Shown here: piece by piece, positions 1-7,552 of the stretch
Layout of the letters: each line of letters begins with the position of its first letter
How positions within the stretch are numbered: position 1 is the stretch's first letter
Source of the DNA: Pseudomonadota bacterium
GTDB taxonomy: Bacteria > Pseudomonadota > Alphaproteobacteria > UBA8366 > GCA-2717185
Length of the DNA stretch: 13,618 nucleotides
Assembly: GCA_027619655.1 (NCBI GenBank)
Contig: JAQCHR010000038.1
Location: 1 to 13,618, forward strand
Direction: 5' to 3'
The notes under the pieces: model-generated
Databases searched by the model: none
Told to the model about the DNA's origin: nothing
What the model saw: the letters and a program-made list of their open reading frames with translations, nothing else
Made by a program: the position numbers and the translations under genes

Positions 1-888
1 GGCACGGCGGGTATCACGGGCATTTTCTGGCCCACCGGCGGACATACCTGCAATCTGGTGAACAAGAGCCGCGAGGCCCAGAACCATAAACTGCGCTGCA
101 CCGTGGAAAGCACGGCCGGTTCCGTTTCCAATCTTCGGGCCATCCGGAGCGGCGACCTGGACATGGGTCTTTCCCAGTCCGACCTGCTTTTTCATGCCTA
201 TAACGGCAGCGGCCCGTTCGAGAGCGAGGGCGCAAACAAGGACCTGCGCTTCATCATGTCCTACACCACGAACATGATCCATCTGGTCACCCGCAAGGAT
301 ACCGGAATCAAGAGCGTCAACGACCTGAAGGGCAAACGCTTCAACAGCGGCAATGTCGGATCCGGCACAGAGGCGACATCCTACCTGCTGCTGGGTTATT
401 ACGGGATCGATCCGAAAACCGATCTGGCGCTTGATTCGAAACTGACGTCACGCGAACAGTCATCCGCGCTATGCGACGGCAAGATCGATGCCTATCTCTA
501 CCCGACAGCCGTGCCCGTTGCGACGATCGAGGAAGCGGCCAACACTTGCGACATCCATATCGTTTCCCTGAACGGACCGGAACTCGAAAAGCTGTTGGCA
601 GAACATCCCTATTACGAAAAGGCGACGATCCCCGCGGGCGTCTATCATGGCGTCGATGCGGACGTTTCCACTTTCGGCTACGCCGCTGCGCTGGTTACGA
701 TGGCCAGCCTGCCGGACGAGATCGGGTACAATCTCGCCAAGGCAGTGATGAACGGGTTCGAAAGCCTCAAGCAGCAGGCCCCCGCGTTCAACCTGATGAC
801 GCGGGAAAAATCCGTCACCTTCGGAAAACAGGCGCCGTACCACGCCGGCGCGGAACGCTATTACCGCGAAGCCGGCCTGCTCAAATAG
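1..888 (+). CDS. TAXI-family TRAP transporter solute-binding protein (5' end missing)
   Basis: This is a periplasmic binding protein that captures the substrate and delivers it to the TRAP permease encoded next. The reading frame is open from base 1, so the gene starts outside the window; the GTG at 58 is not a credible start because homologous sequence lies upstream of it. The first visible residues, GTAGITGIFWPTGG, are the usual opening of a mature TAXI protein, followed by VESTAGSVSNLRAI and GDLDMGLSQSD, all family hallmarks. About 295 residues are visible; the family is usually near 320-330, so probably only the signal peptide and a few residues are lost. Four cysteines (in HTCNL, LRCTV, ALCDG and NTCDI) fit two disulfides in an exported protein. 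The stop is TAG at 886-888. Studied TAXI proteins bind glutamate or glutamine, but the ligand here cannot be read from sequence. The family call is firm. Confidence 0.95.
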   Translation, partial: GTAGITGIFWPTGGHTCNLVNKSREAQNHKLRCTVESTAGSVSNLRAIRSGDLDMGLSQSDLLFHAYNGSGPFESEGANKDLRFIMSYTTNMIHLVTRKDTGIKSVNDLKGKRFNSGNVGSGTEATSYLLLGYYGIDPKTDLALDSKLTSREQSSALCDGKIDAYLYPTAVPVATIEEAANTCDIHIVSLNGPELEKLLAEHPYYEKATIPAGVYHGVDADVSTFGYAAALVTMASLPDEIGYNLAKAVMNGFESLKQQAPAFNLMTREKSVTFGKQAPYHAGAERYYREAGLLK

Positions 889-916
889 GCCAAAGCCCGT
901 CAACAAGGGACCAAGC

Positions 917-959
917 CTTTCCCTCGTCCTGACCGTCCCTGTGCCAGGGCGGGGGAAAG
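917..959 (+). promoter_or_regulatory. Bipartite stem-loop between binding-protein and permease genes
   Basis: An outer 9-bp stem pairs 917-925 with 951-959 (one T-G wobble). Inside it a 5-bp stem, CCCTG (937-941) with CAGGG (945-949), closes a 3-base loop. The structure begins 28 bases after the binding-protein stop and ends 21 bases before the permease ribosome-binding site. No T-tract follows, so a standard intrinsic terminator is unlikely. Structures in this position often protect the upstream mRNA or reduce downstream transcription, so that binding protein exceeds permease. That role is inferred here; the pairing is seen directly. Confidence 0.5.
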
Positions 960-980
960 ATCCGGACCGACCATCGCGCA

Positions 981-996
981 AAGGAACCGAATCTTG
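981..996 (+). promoter_or_regulatory. Ribosome-binding site and TTG start of the TRAP permease
   Basis: AAGGAA at 981-986 lies 7 bases before TTG at 994-996. No ATG or GTG with a comparable site lies nearby in frame; the next in-frame ATG (1066) would remove 24 polar residues before the first membrane segment and has no clear Shine-Dalgarno sequence. TTG is therefore the preferred start. A rare start codon may lower permease translation relative to the binding protein. Confidence 0.6.
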
Positions 997-3603
997 TCCA
1001 CGGCAACGCCATCGAATACTGCGCCATCGTCCAGCGATGTAAAGGCGCAAGCGGCCGCTGCGGACATGGGTGCGCGCCGGCTCGACGGGTTTCCCGGCGG
1101 CCTTGTGTTCTCGCTCGCGCTCGTCTGGTCGATGTTTCATATCTATATTGCCTCTCCGCTGCCCTACATGTTGGGTGCGGGATTCGTCCTGGACGGCACG
1201 CAGTCGCGCACCATCCATTACGCATTCGCGATCATCCTGGTATTCCTGACGCACCCCTGCTTGCGGTCGTCGCCCCGGGACCGGGTTCCAACCGGCGACT
1301 GGCTCTGGGCGGTTATCGGCGCGGGCAGCGCCCTGTACATGGTCTTGTTCTTTGAGGAACTTTCAAGGCGCGCGGCCGTGCCTATCGTTCAGGACATGGT
1401 CGTTGCCGCAATCGGCATGTTGGCCCTGCTGGAAGCCGTGCGCCGCACCACCGGCCTGCCGCTGCTGATCGTCGCCCTGGTTTTTATCGTATACACCTTT
1501 GCCGGCGCATACATGCCGGAAGTGATATCCCATCGCGGCGCCAGCCTGACCCGGATGACGGATCACATATGGCTGTCGACCGAAGGCGTCTTCGGCTTTG
1601 CTCTCGGGGTCTCGTCCAGCCTGGTGTTTCTCTTCGTGCTATTCGGCTCCCTGCTGGAAAAAGCCGGCGCCGGAAACTGGTTCATCCAGACGTCGTTTGC
1701 GCTGCTGGGCCATTTGCGCGGCGGGCCGGCGAAGGCGGCCGTCGTCTCCTCCGCCTTGACCGGCATGGTTTCCGGCTCCGCGCTCGCCAATGTCGTCACG
1801 ACAGGCACCTTTACGATTCCGTTGATGAAACGGGTCGGGTTTTCCGCCGAGAAGGCCGCCGGGATCGAATCCACATCGTCGATCAACGGGCAGCTCATGC
1901 CGCCGGTGATGGGCGCGGCCGCCTTCCTGATGACCGAATTCGTGGGCATTTCCTATACGGAAGTGATCAAGCATGCCTTCCTGCCGGCGGTCATATCCTA
2001 TGTCGGGCTGTTCTATATCGTGCATCTGGAAGCGATCAAACTCGACCTGCCGATGCTTCAGCGAGTCACGCGGACAACAGCCTTCCAGCGCATTGCCACG
2101 TTCATCCTGGCCTTCGCCGGCCTGACCATCCTGTCCTTCATCGTCTATTACGGAGTTGGCTGGCTTCGGGTTGCACTGGGACCCGCCGCAAGCCCGGTAC
2201 TCGCCCTACTGCTGGCGGCGGCCTATATAGGCCTGTTGTGGATATCGACGCGCGTCCCGGTCCTGGAACTGGACAACAGCGACGCGCCGCTGGAAAGGCT
2301 TCCGGAAATCCTGCCGACCATCCTTGCGGGGCTCCACTACCTGATACCCGTCGTCGTCCTGATCTGGTGCCTGATGATTGAACGCCTGTCGCCGGGGCTG
2401 TCAGTCTACTGGGCGGTCCTTTGCATCATCGCCATCATGGTAACGCAGCGGCCGCTTGCCGCCATCTTCCGGGGCATCAGGGGCGACACGGTCATGCGTG
2501 ACGCGGTAATAGCGGGGTTTTCCGAAGTCATTTTCGGGCTGGTTTCCGGGGCCCGCAACATGGCCATGATTGCCATATCCCTCGCTGCCGCGGGTATTAT
2601 CGTCGGTACGGTGTCGCTGACGGGCCTGGGGCTGGTCATGGTCAACGTGATCGAGATCGTGTCCGGCGGAAACCTGCTCGCAATTCTGTTCTTTACGGCC
2701 GTCATCACGATCATTCTGGGCATGGGGTTGCCGACTACGGCAAATTATGTCGTGGTCGCGTCGCTGATGGCGCCAGTCGTCGTGACCCTAGCGGCCCAGT
2801 CCGGCGTTATCATCCCGTTGATCGCCGTCCACCTGTTCGTGTTCTATTGCGGCCTGATGTCCGGCAACACGCCGCCCGTTGCCGTCGATGCCTATGCCGC
2901 GGCAGCCCTTGCGGGGGCGGATCCGATGCGGACCTGCCTGCAGGCGTTCTATTACGGAATTCGCACGATCCTTCTGCCGTTCATCTTCGTCTTCAACACC
3001 GAGCTTCTGTTGATCGGCCTCGACAACTGGTGGCACGTCGCGCTCACGATCATCATTTCGCTGATCGCCATGCTGCTGTTCGTTGCCGGGTGCCAGGGTT
3101 GGTTCGTCGCTCGAAGCCGGCGTTATGAATCGGCGGTGCTGATTCTGATCGCCTTCAGCCTGTTGCGGCCCGGGTTCTGGATCGACCTTGCCGTACCGCC
3201 GTTCCAGTCGGTTGAACCGGTCCGCCTTGTCGAGGTCGTCGCCGCGCAGCAGGATGGCGCCATGATCAGGCTGATGAGCCGGGGCGAAGACTTTACCGGC
3301 GCGACGGTTGAACGCCTTGTCGTCCTGCCCCTCGGCGCCGGGAGCTCGGACGGCGCCGAACGGCTGAGCCAGGCGACGGGCCTGTCAGTCCGGGTCGAGG
3401 ACAACCGGGTTTTCGTTGACGATGTCGCCTTCAACAGCGTCGCGCAATCATCCGGCCTGGATTTCGACTGGGAGATCACCGGCGTGGACATCAGAAATCC
3501 GCAGCCCGACAAGGAATGGATTTACCTGCCATGCCTCCTCATGCTGCTGCCTGTTGTCGTACTGCAACGCCGCCGTCAGCGCATTACGACCGGGTTGAAT
3601 TGA
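994..3603 (+). CDS. TRAP transporter permease, fused 4TM/12TM (DctQ-DctM type) with C-terminal DUF3394-like domain
   Basis: This inner-membrane protein of 869 residues carries both TRAP membrane units in one chain, as is usual for TAXI systems. It would import substrate with a cation gradient, together with the preceding binding protein. A polar N-terminus (about 1-30) is followed by hydrophobic segments of the small DctQ-like unit (about 35-170) and the large DctM-like unit (about 190-675). DctM signatures are GSALANVVTTG (about 261-271), GMGLPTTANY (about 576-585) and SGNTPPVAVDA (about 623-633). After about residue 680 a soluble stretch includes LPLGAGSSDGAERL and a GLDFDWEITGV segment, resembling the DUF3394/PDZ-like tail known on some fused TRAP permeases. 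A last hydrophobic segment, LPCLLMLLPVVVL, ends in a basic tail. The gene lies 105 bp after the binding-protein stop. Permease assignment is firm; the DUF3394 name is from memory of the architecture. Confidence 0.95.
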   Translation: MSTATPSNTAPSSSDVKAQAAAADMGARRLDGFPGGLVFSLALVWSMFHIYIASPLPYMLGAGFVLDGTQSRTIHYAFAIILVFLTHPCLRSSPRDRVPTGDWLWAVIGAGSALYMVLFFEELSRRAAVPIVQDMVVAAIGMLALLEAVRRTTGLPLLIVALVFIVYTFAGAYMPEVISHRGASLTRMTDHIWLSTEGVFGFALGVSSSLVFLFVLFGSLLEKAGAGNWFIQTSFALLGHLRGGPAKAAVVSSALTGMVSGSALANVVTTGTFTIPLMKRVGFSAEKAAGIESTSSINGQLMPPVMGAAAFLMTEFVGISYTEVIKHAFLPAVISYVGLFYIVHLEAIKLDLPMLQRVTRTTAFQRIATFILAFAGLTILSFIVYYGVGWLRVALGPAASPVLALLLAAAYIGLLWISTRVPVLELDNSDAPLERLPEILPTILAGLHYLIPVVVLIWCLMIERLSPGLSVYWAVLCIIAIMVTQRPLAAIFRGIRGDTVMRDAVIAGFSEVIFGLVSGARNMAMIAISLAAAGIIVGTVSLTGLGLVMVNVIEIVSGGNLLAILFFTAVITIILGMGLPTTANYVVVASLMAPVVVTLAAQSGVIIPLIAVHLFVFYCGLMSGNTPPVAVDAYAAAALAGADPMRTCLQAFYYGIRTILLPFIFVFNTELLLIGLDNWWHVALTIIISLIAMLLFVAGCQGWFVARSRRYESAVLILIAFSLLRPGFWIDLAVPPFQSVEPVRLVEVVAAQQDGAMIRLMSRGEDFTGATVERLVVLPLGAGSSDGAERLSQATGLSVRVEDNRVFVDDVAFNSVAQSSGLDFDWEITGVDIRNPQPDKEWIYLPCLLMLLPVVVLQRRRQRITTGLN

Positions 3604-3683
3604 AATGCCCGGCAATACCGATCTAAGCTCTGCCCCGGCAACTCTCGGGCGTCCGAAATCCGGAACATTTTACAGGAGACAAC

Positions 3684-5345
3684 ATGAACAGGAATAACCT
3701 GACTGGCGGAAACTTCGATCCCGTCACCCTGGAAATCTTCTGGAACCGGCTGATTTCCATCGCCGACGAGTCCGCGGCGGCGCTGCTGCGGACGTCGTTT
3801 TCGACCATCGTACGCGAATCAAATGATTTCGGCACGGTGCTGATGGATGAAAACGGGGATTCGCTGTCGGAAAACACCGGCGGCATCCCCTCGTTTTCGG
3901 GCATCCTGCCACGGACCCTCAAGCATTTTCTCGCCTGCTTTCCCAAGGAAACCTGGAAACCCGGCGATTGCGTCATCACCAATGATCCGTGGCTTGCGAC
4001 GGGCCACCTGCCGGATATCACCATGGCGATGCCGATCTTCCACAAGGGCAACCTGGTCGGGTTTTCCGGCTCGATTGCCCATTCGCCGGATATCGGCGGG
4101 TCGCTCTGGTCGGCGGATTGCGGCGAACTGTTCGAGGAAGGGCTGCGTATCCCGCCAATGAAATTCCTGGTCGAAGGGGAGCCGAACGAACTGCTGCAGG
4201 AAATGATCCTGAGCAATGTCCGCCTGCCCGACCAGGTGCTCGGCGACCTGAATGCGCAGGTCACGGCCAACCAGGTCTGCGGGCGCCGCCTCAACGAATT
4301 CCTTGGCGATTCCGACCTGACCAACCTGACAGCCCTGTCGCAGACCCTGCAGCAGCGCGCCGAAACGGTGATGCGCCGGGCCATCGAGGAAGTGCCGGAC
4401 GGCGTCTATCACGCCACCCTGGATGCCGACGGCTTTGCCCCCGATGAAACCCATATCGAATGCACCATCACCGTGAAGGGCAGCACGCTGGGGATCGATT
4501 ACGCTGGCACCTCGCCGCAGATCAAGCGCGGCCTCAACACGGTGATGAACTATACCTACGCCTATTCCGCCTATCCCATCAAATGCGCGCTCGACCCCCA
4601 GACGCCCCGCAACGAAGGATCCTACCGGCCGATCACGGTCGACGCCCCGGAAGGCAGCATCCTCAACCCGCGCTTCCCCGCACCCTGCAACGCCCGGCAG
4701 TTGACCGGGCATCTGCTCGCCGGCGTCATCTACAAGGCGCTGGCCCAGGCCGTGCCGGAAAAAATTATCGCCGACAGCGGCAGCGCGCCTTCCATGCGGG
4801 CTGTGTTCAACGGCACGGACCGGCAGGGTAACCAGGTCACGCAGATCCTGTTCGCCAGCGGCGGCGTCGGCGGTTGTCCCGGCAAGGACGGGCTTTCGAC
4901 CACCGCCTTTCCGACCAATGCGGGCGCGGGCAGCATCGAGGCGTTCGAAAGCATCGCCCCGCTGATCGTCTGGAAGAAGGAATTCCGGACGGATTCCGGC
5001 GGCGCCGGCAAGTTCCGCGGCGGGCTGGGCCAGGAATGCGAAATCGAGGTCCGGTCCCGGGAACCGATGCGGCTGTCGCTGCTGTCCGACCGCTGGAACC
5101 ATCCGGCTGAAGGCGTTCTCGGCGGCGGGAACGGCGCGACCAGCGCCATCAAGTTCAGCGACGGTACGGTCCCGCACCAGAAGTCGCGCACGACGATCGA
5201 TCCCGGTATCCGCCTGCACATGCATTACGCCGGCGGCGGCGGGTATGGAAACCCGGCGGAACGGGACGAAGCCCGGATCCGGGACGACATCAAGAACGGA
5301 TACATCAGCAAGGCAGCGGCACTGCGCGATTACGGCATCTCCTGA
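3684..5345 (+). CDS. hyuB: Hydantoinase B / 5-oxoprolinase B-type subunit
   Basis: This 553-residue cytoplasmic protein is the HyuB-type partner of the next gene product. In characterised relatives (N-methylhydantoinase, 5-oxoprolinase, caprolactamase) the two subunits hydrolyse a lactam or imide ring with ATP. Family marks are VTLEIFWNRLISIADES (about 14-30), an SFSTIVRESNDFGTVL segment (about 38-53), NDPWLATGHLPDI (100-112), SIAHSPDIGG (130-139) with its conserved His and Asp, and the C-terminal HYAGGGGYGNPAERD followed by a final DYGI. The length is normal and no break is visible. The ATG at 3684 is preceded by AGGAG at 3674-3678. The order B then A is less common than A then B. The 80 bp before it holds only weak 4-bp hairpins. 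Family assignment is strong; the substrate is unknown, and 5-oxoproline, hydantoins and other lactams remain possible. Confidence 0.93.
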   Translation: MNRNNLTGGNFDPVTLEIFWNRLISIADESAAALLRTSFSTIVRESNDFGTVLMDENGDSLSENTGGIPSFSGILPRTLKHFLACFPKETWKPGDCVITNDPWLATGHLPDITMAMPIFHKGNLVGFSGSIAHSPDIGGSLWSADCGELFEEGLRIPPMKFLVEGEPNELLQEMILSNVRLPDQVLGDLNAQVTANQVCGRRLNEFLGDSDLTNLTALSQTLQQRAETVMRRAIEEVPDGVYHATLDADGFAPDETHIECTITVKGSTLGIDYAGTSPQIKRGLNTVMNYTYAYSAYPIKCALDPQTPRNEGSYRPITVDAPEGSILNPRFPAPCNARQLTGHLLAGVIYKALAQAVPEKIIADSGSAPSMRAVFNGTDRQGNQVTQILFASGGVGGCPGKDGLSTTAFPTNAGAGSIEAFESIAPLIVWKKEFRTDSGGAGKFRGGLGQECEIEVRSREPMRLSLLSDRWNHPAEGVLGGGNGATSAIKFSDGTVPHQKSRTTIDPGIRLHMHYAGGGGYGNPAERDEARIRDDIKNGYISKAAALRDYGIS

Positions 5346-5380
5346 AGCGACCCGTACGATCTGATAAAACTGGAGCAACG

Positions 5381-7471
5381 ATGAACAAGAAAATTCGCAT
5401 CGGCGTCGATGTCGGTGGCACATTCACGGATTTTGTCCTGGTCGACGATGAGCGCGGCCTTATCTTCACGGGCAAGCGCCTGACCACGCCGGACGACCCC
5501 AGCGAGGCCATCCTGGAAGGCACCAGCCGCATCCTGAAAGAGGCGGGGACGGAACCCGCGGCGGTGCACAGCATCGTGCACGGCACGACGCTCGTCACGA
5601 ATACGCTGATCGAACGGACCGGCGCAAAGGTCGGCCTGATCACCACCCGCGGCAACCGCGACGCCCTGGAAATGGGCCGGGAGATCCGTTACGACCTGTA
5701 CGATCTTTTCCTCGAATCGCCGCCGACCCTTGTCCCGCGTTATCTGCGCAAGGAAGTCGCCGAACGCATGGCGCCGGACGGCGAGGTGCTGCTGGCTTTT
5801 GATGCCGATGAATTTCGCGCCGTGACCCGGCAACTGGTCGACGAGGAAGCCGTCGAGGCAATTGCCGTCTGCTTCATGCATTCCTACCGGAATCCCGACC
5901 ATGAACGGCAGGCCAAGCTGATCCTGATCGAGGAGCTGGGCGATATTCCCTTCACGATATCGTCGGAAGCCGCCCCGGAAATCCGGGAATTCGAGCGTAC
6001 GAGCACGACCTGCGCCAATGCCTATGTGCAGCCGCGCATGCAGACCTACCTGAAACGGCTGGAAAATGAACTTGCCGCCGCAGGGCATGACGGCGCCCTG
6101 TATGTCATGCTGTCCGGCGGCGGCATCACGACCGTCGAATCCGCCCGCGCCTTTCCGATCCAGCTGATCGAATCCGGCCCGGCGGCCGGCGCGATGGCCG
6201 CATCCTATTACAGCCGGCTGACCGATACGGAAAACTTCATTTCCTTCGATATGGGCGGCACGACCGCAAAAATGTGCCTCATCGATGGCGGCAGGCCGGA
6301 CCGCAAGCATGATTTCGAAGCCGGACGGGTGCGGCGCTTCATGAAAGGATCCGGCCTGCCGCTGAAGGTTTCCGTCGTCGACATGATCGAAATCGGCGCG
6401 GGGGGCGGCAGCCTCGCCAATGTGGACGGCATGGGGCTGCTCAAGGTCGGTCCGCGCAGCGCCGGTTCCGCGCCGGGGCCGGTCTGTTACGGGCTGGGCG
6501 GCGAGAATCCGGCGGTCACCGATGCCGATCTCTACCTGGGCTACCTGAACCCGGATTACTTCCTCGGCGGGGAAATGGCCCTCGACATGGCCACAGTGGA
6601 AAAGGCGATTGTCGAGAAAATAGCCAAACCGCTGGGGCTTACGGCGCTGGAAGCCGCCATCGGCATCCACAATATTGTCAACGAGAACATGGCCGCCGCA
6701 ACGCGCATGCACCTGGCGGAAAAGGGCCGCGACCCCCGGCGCTACGACATGATCGCCTTTGGCGGTGCGGGACCGGTACATGCCTACGGGCTCGCCAAGA
6801 TCCTCAAGCTGAGAAAACTGGTGGTGCCGCTCGGCGCCGGCGTGACCTCGGCGCTGGGGTTTCTCGTGGCACCGCCGGCCATCGACTATGTGCGCAGCTA
6901 TGTGTCCCGCCTGGAAAACCTCGACTGGGCGCATCTCAATACGCTGTATGCGGAAATGGAAGCGGATGCGCGCGCGCTGCTTGCCGATGCGGGAGTCAGC
7001 GGCGACGATGTCACGATCACCTGCTCGGCCGAAATGCGCCATGTGGGCCAGGGCTTCGAAATCTCCGTCCCCGTGCCGACCGGGACACTGACAGCGGATT
7101 CGCTGACGGCTTTGCGCGAATCGTTTTTCGACACCTACCAGAAACTGTTCGAACGCACCGTCCGGGATGTCGGGATCGAAGCCATGAGCTGGCGCCTGGC
7201 GGCAAGCGGCCCGAACCCGGAAATCTCGCTGAATTTCGGCAGCGGCGACGGCGAAGCGGGAACCGCCCTGAAAGGCACAAGGCAGGTCTACTTCCCCGAA
7301 ACCGGCTTTGTCGAATGCGATGTCTACGACCGCTACGCATTGCGCACGGGTGATGCGTTCGCCGGCCCGGCGGTGGTCGAGGAGCGGGAATCCACGACCG
7401 TCATCGGACCGGGCGCAAAAGTCGACGTCGACCCGCACCTGAACCTGGTCTGTCATCTGCCGGAGAACTGA
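5381..7471 (+). CDS. hyuA: Hydantoinase A / 5-oxoprolinase A-type subunit (ATP-binding, ASKHA fold)
   Basis: This 696-residue cytoplasmic protein is the ATP-using partner of HyuB. ATP is thought to phosphorylate the substrate carbonyl so that the ring can open. Visible marks are the phosphate-1 loop GVDVGGTFTDF (8-18), HGTTLVTNTLIERTGAKVG (68-85), the phosphate-2 loop FDMGGTTAK (289-297), GAGGGSLA (339-346), VGPRSAGSAPGPVCYG (356-371), FGGAGPVHAYGLAK (460-473) and a C-terminal barrel region with EMRHVGQGFE (551-560) and FAGPAVVEERESTTV (660-674). All expected blocks are present in order, with normal length. It starts 35 bp after hyuB, with GGAG five bases before the ATG, so co-translation in one operon is likely. 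Related subunits occur in acetone and acetophenone carboxylases, but separate A and B subunits without a small gamma subunit favour a hydantoinase, oxoprolinase or lactamase. The exact substrate is not determinable. Confidence 0.94.
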   Translation: MNKKIRIGVDVGGTFTDFVLVDDERGLIFTGKRLTTPDDPSEAILEGTSRILKEAGTEPAAVHSIVHGTTLVTNTLIERTGAKVGLITTRGNRDALEMGREIRYDLYDLFLESPPTLVPRYLRKEVAERMAPDGEVLLAFDADEFRAVTRQLVDEEAVEAIAVCFMHSYRNPDHERQAKLILIEELGDIPFTISSEAAPEIREFERTSTTCANAYVQPRMQTYLKRLENELAAAGHDGALYVMLSGGGITTVESARAFPIQLIESGPAAGAMAASYYSRLTDTENFISFDMGGTTAKMCLIDGGRPDRKHDFEAGRVRRFMKGSGLPLKVSVVDMIEIGAGGGSLANVDGMGLLKVGPRSAGSAPGPVCYGLGGENPAVTDADLYLGYLNPDYFLGGEMALDMATVEKAIVEKIAKPLGLTALEAAIGIHNIVNENMAAATRMHLAEKGRDPRRYDMIAFGGAGPVHAYGLAKILKLRKLVVPLGAGVTSALGFLVAPPAIDYVRSYVSRLENLDWAHLNTLYAEMEADARALLADAGVSGDDVTITCSAEMRHVGQGFEISVPVPTGTLTADSLTALRESFFDTYQKLFERTVRDVGIEAMSWRLAASGPNPEISLNFGSGDGEAGTALKGTRQVYFPETGFVECDVYDRYALRTGDAFAGPAVVEERESTTVIGPGAKVDVDPHLNLVCHLPEN

Positions 7472-7486
7472 GCGGCGATTTCCATT

Positions 7487-7497
7487 TCCGATACCGG
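7487..7497 (+). repeat. 11-base motif TCCGATACCGG, first copy
   Basis: The same 11 bases recur at 9471-9481. Both copies lie in intergenic gaps, upstream of the GGT-like and DUF3604 genes respectively. Each gap also holds CATTTCCG (7483-7490 and 9439-9446). The copy here overlaps the left edge of the stem at 7496-7532. A shared regulator site is possible, but two copies alone do not prove it. Confidence 0.3.
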
Positions 7498-7532
7498 CGA
7501 TGCTACGCTGCCCGAAACGACGTGGCATCGCC
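7496..7532 (+). promoter_or_regulatory. 12-bp stem-loop before the GGT-like gene
   Basis: Bases 7496-7507 pair with 7521-7532. The outer 8 bp are perfect (GGCGATGC with GCATCGCC), followed by one T-G wobble and three more pairs, around a 13-base loop (7508-7520). The structure lies 24 bp after the hyuA stop and 20 bp before the next ATG; the Shine-Dalgarno GGAAAGG (7540-7546) stays outside the stem. No T-tract follows, so a Rho-independent terminator is unlikely. It could be an mRNA-processing or stability element, an attenuating pause, or a DNA operator. Pairing is seen; function is inferred. Confidence 0.5.
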
Positions 7533-7552
7533 CGACAGCGGAAAGGCAAAAC

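Noticed and set aside
3604..3683. Hairpin CCCG/CGGG in the gap before hyuB
   Set aside because: It has only four base pairs with a long loop, which is expected by chance in GC-rich DNA.
3819..5423. A 534-codon open frame on the - strand over hyuB
   Set aside because: It is a register-matched shadow of hyuB, for the same codon-use reason, and shows no recognisable domain.
7496..7532. Rho-independent terminator at the end of hyuA
   Set aside because: The stem is good but is followed by CGACAGCGG rather than a run of T, so termination of the standard type is not supported.
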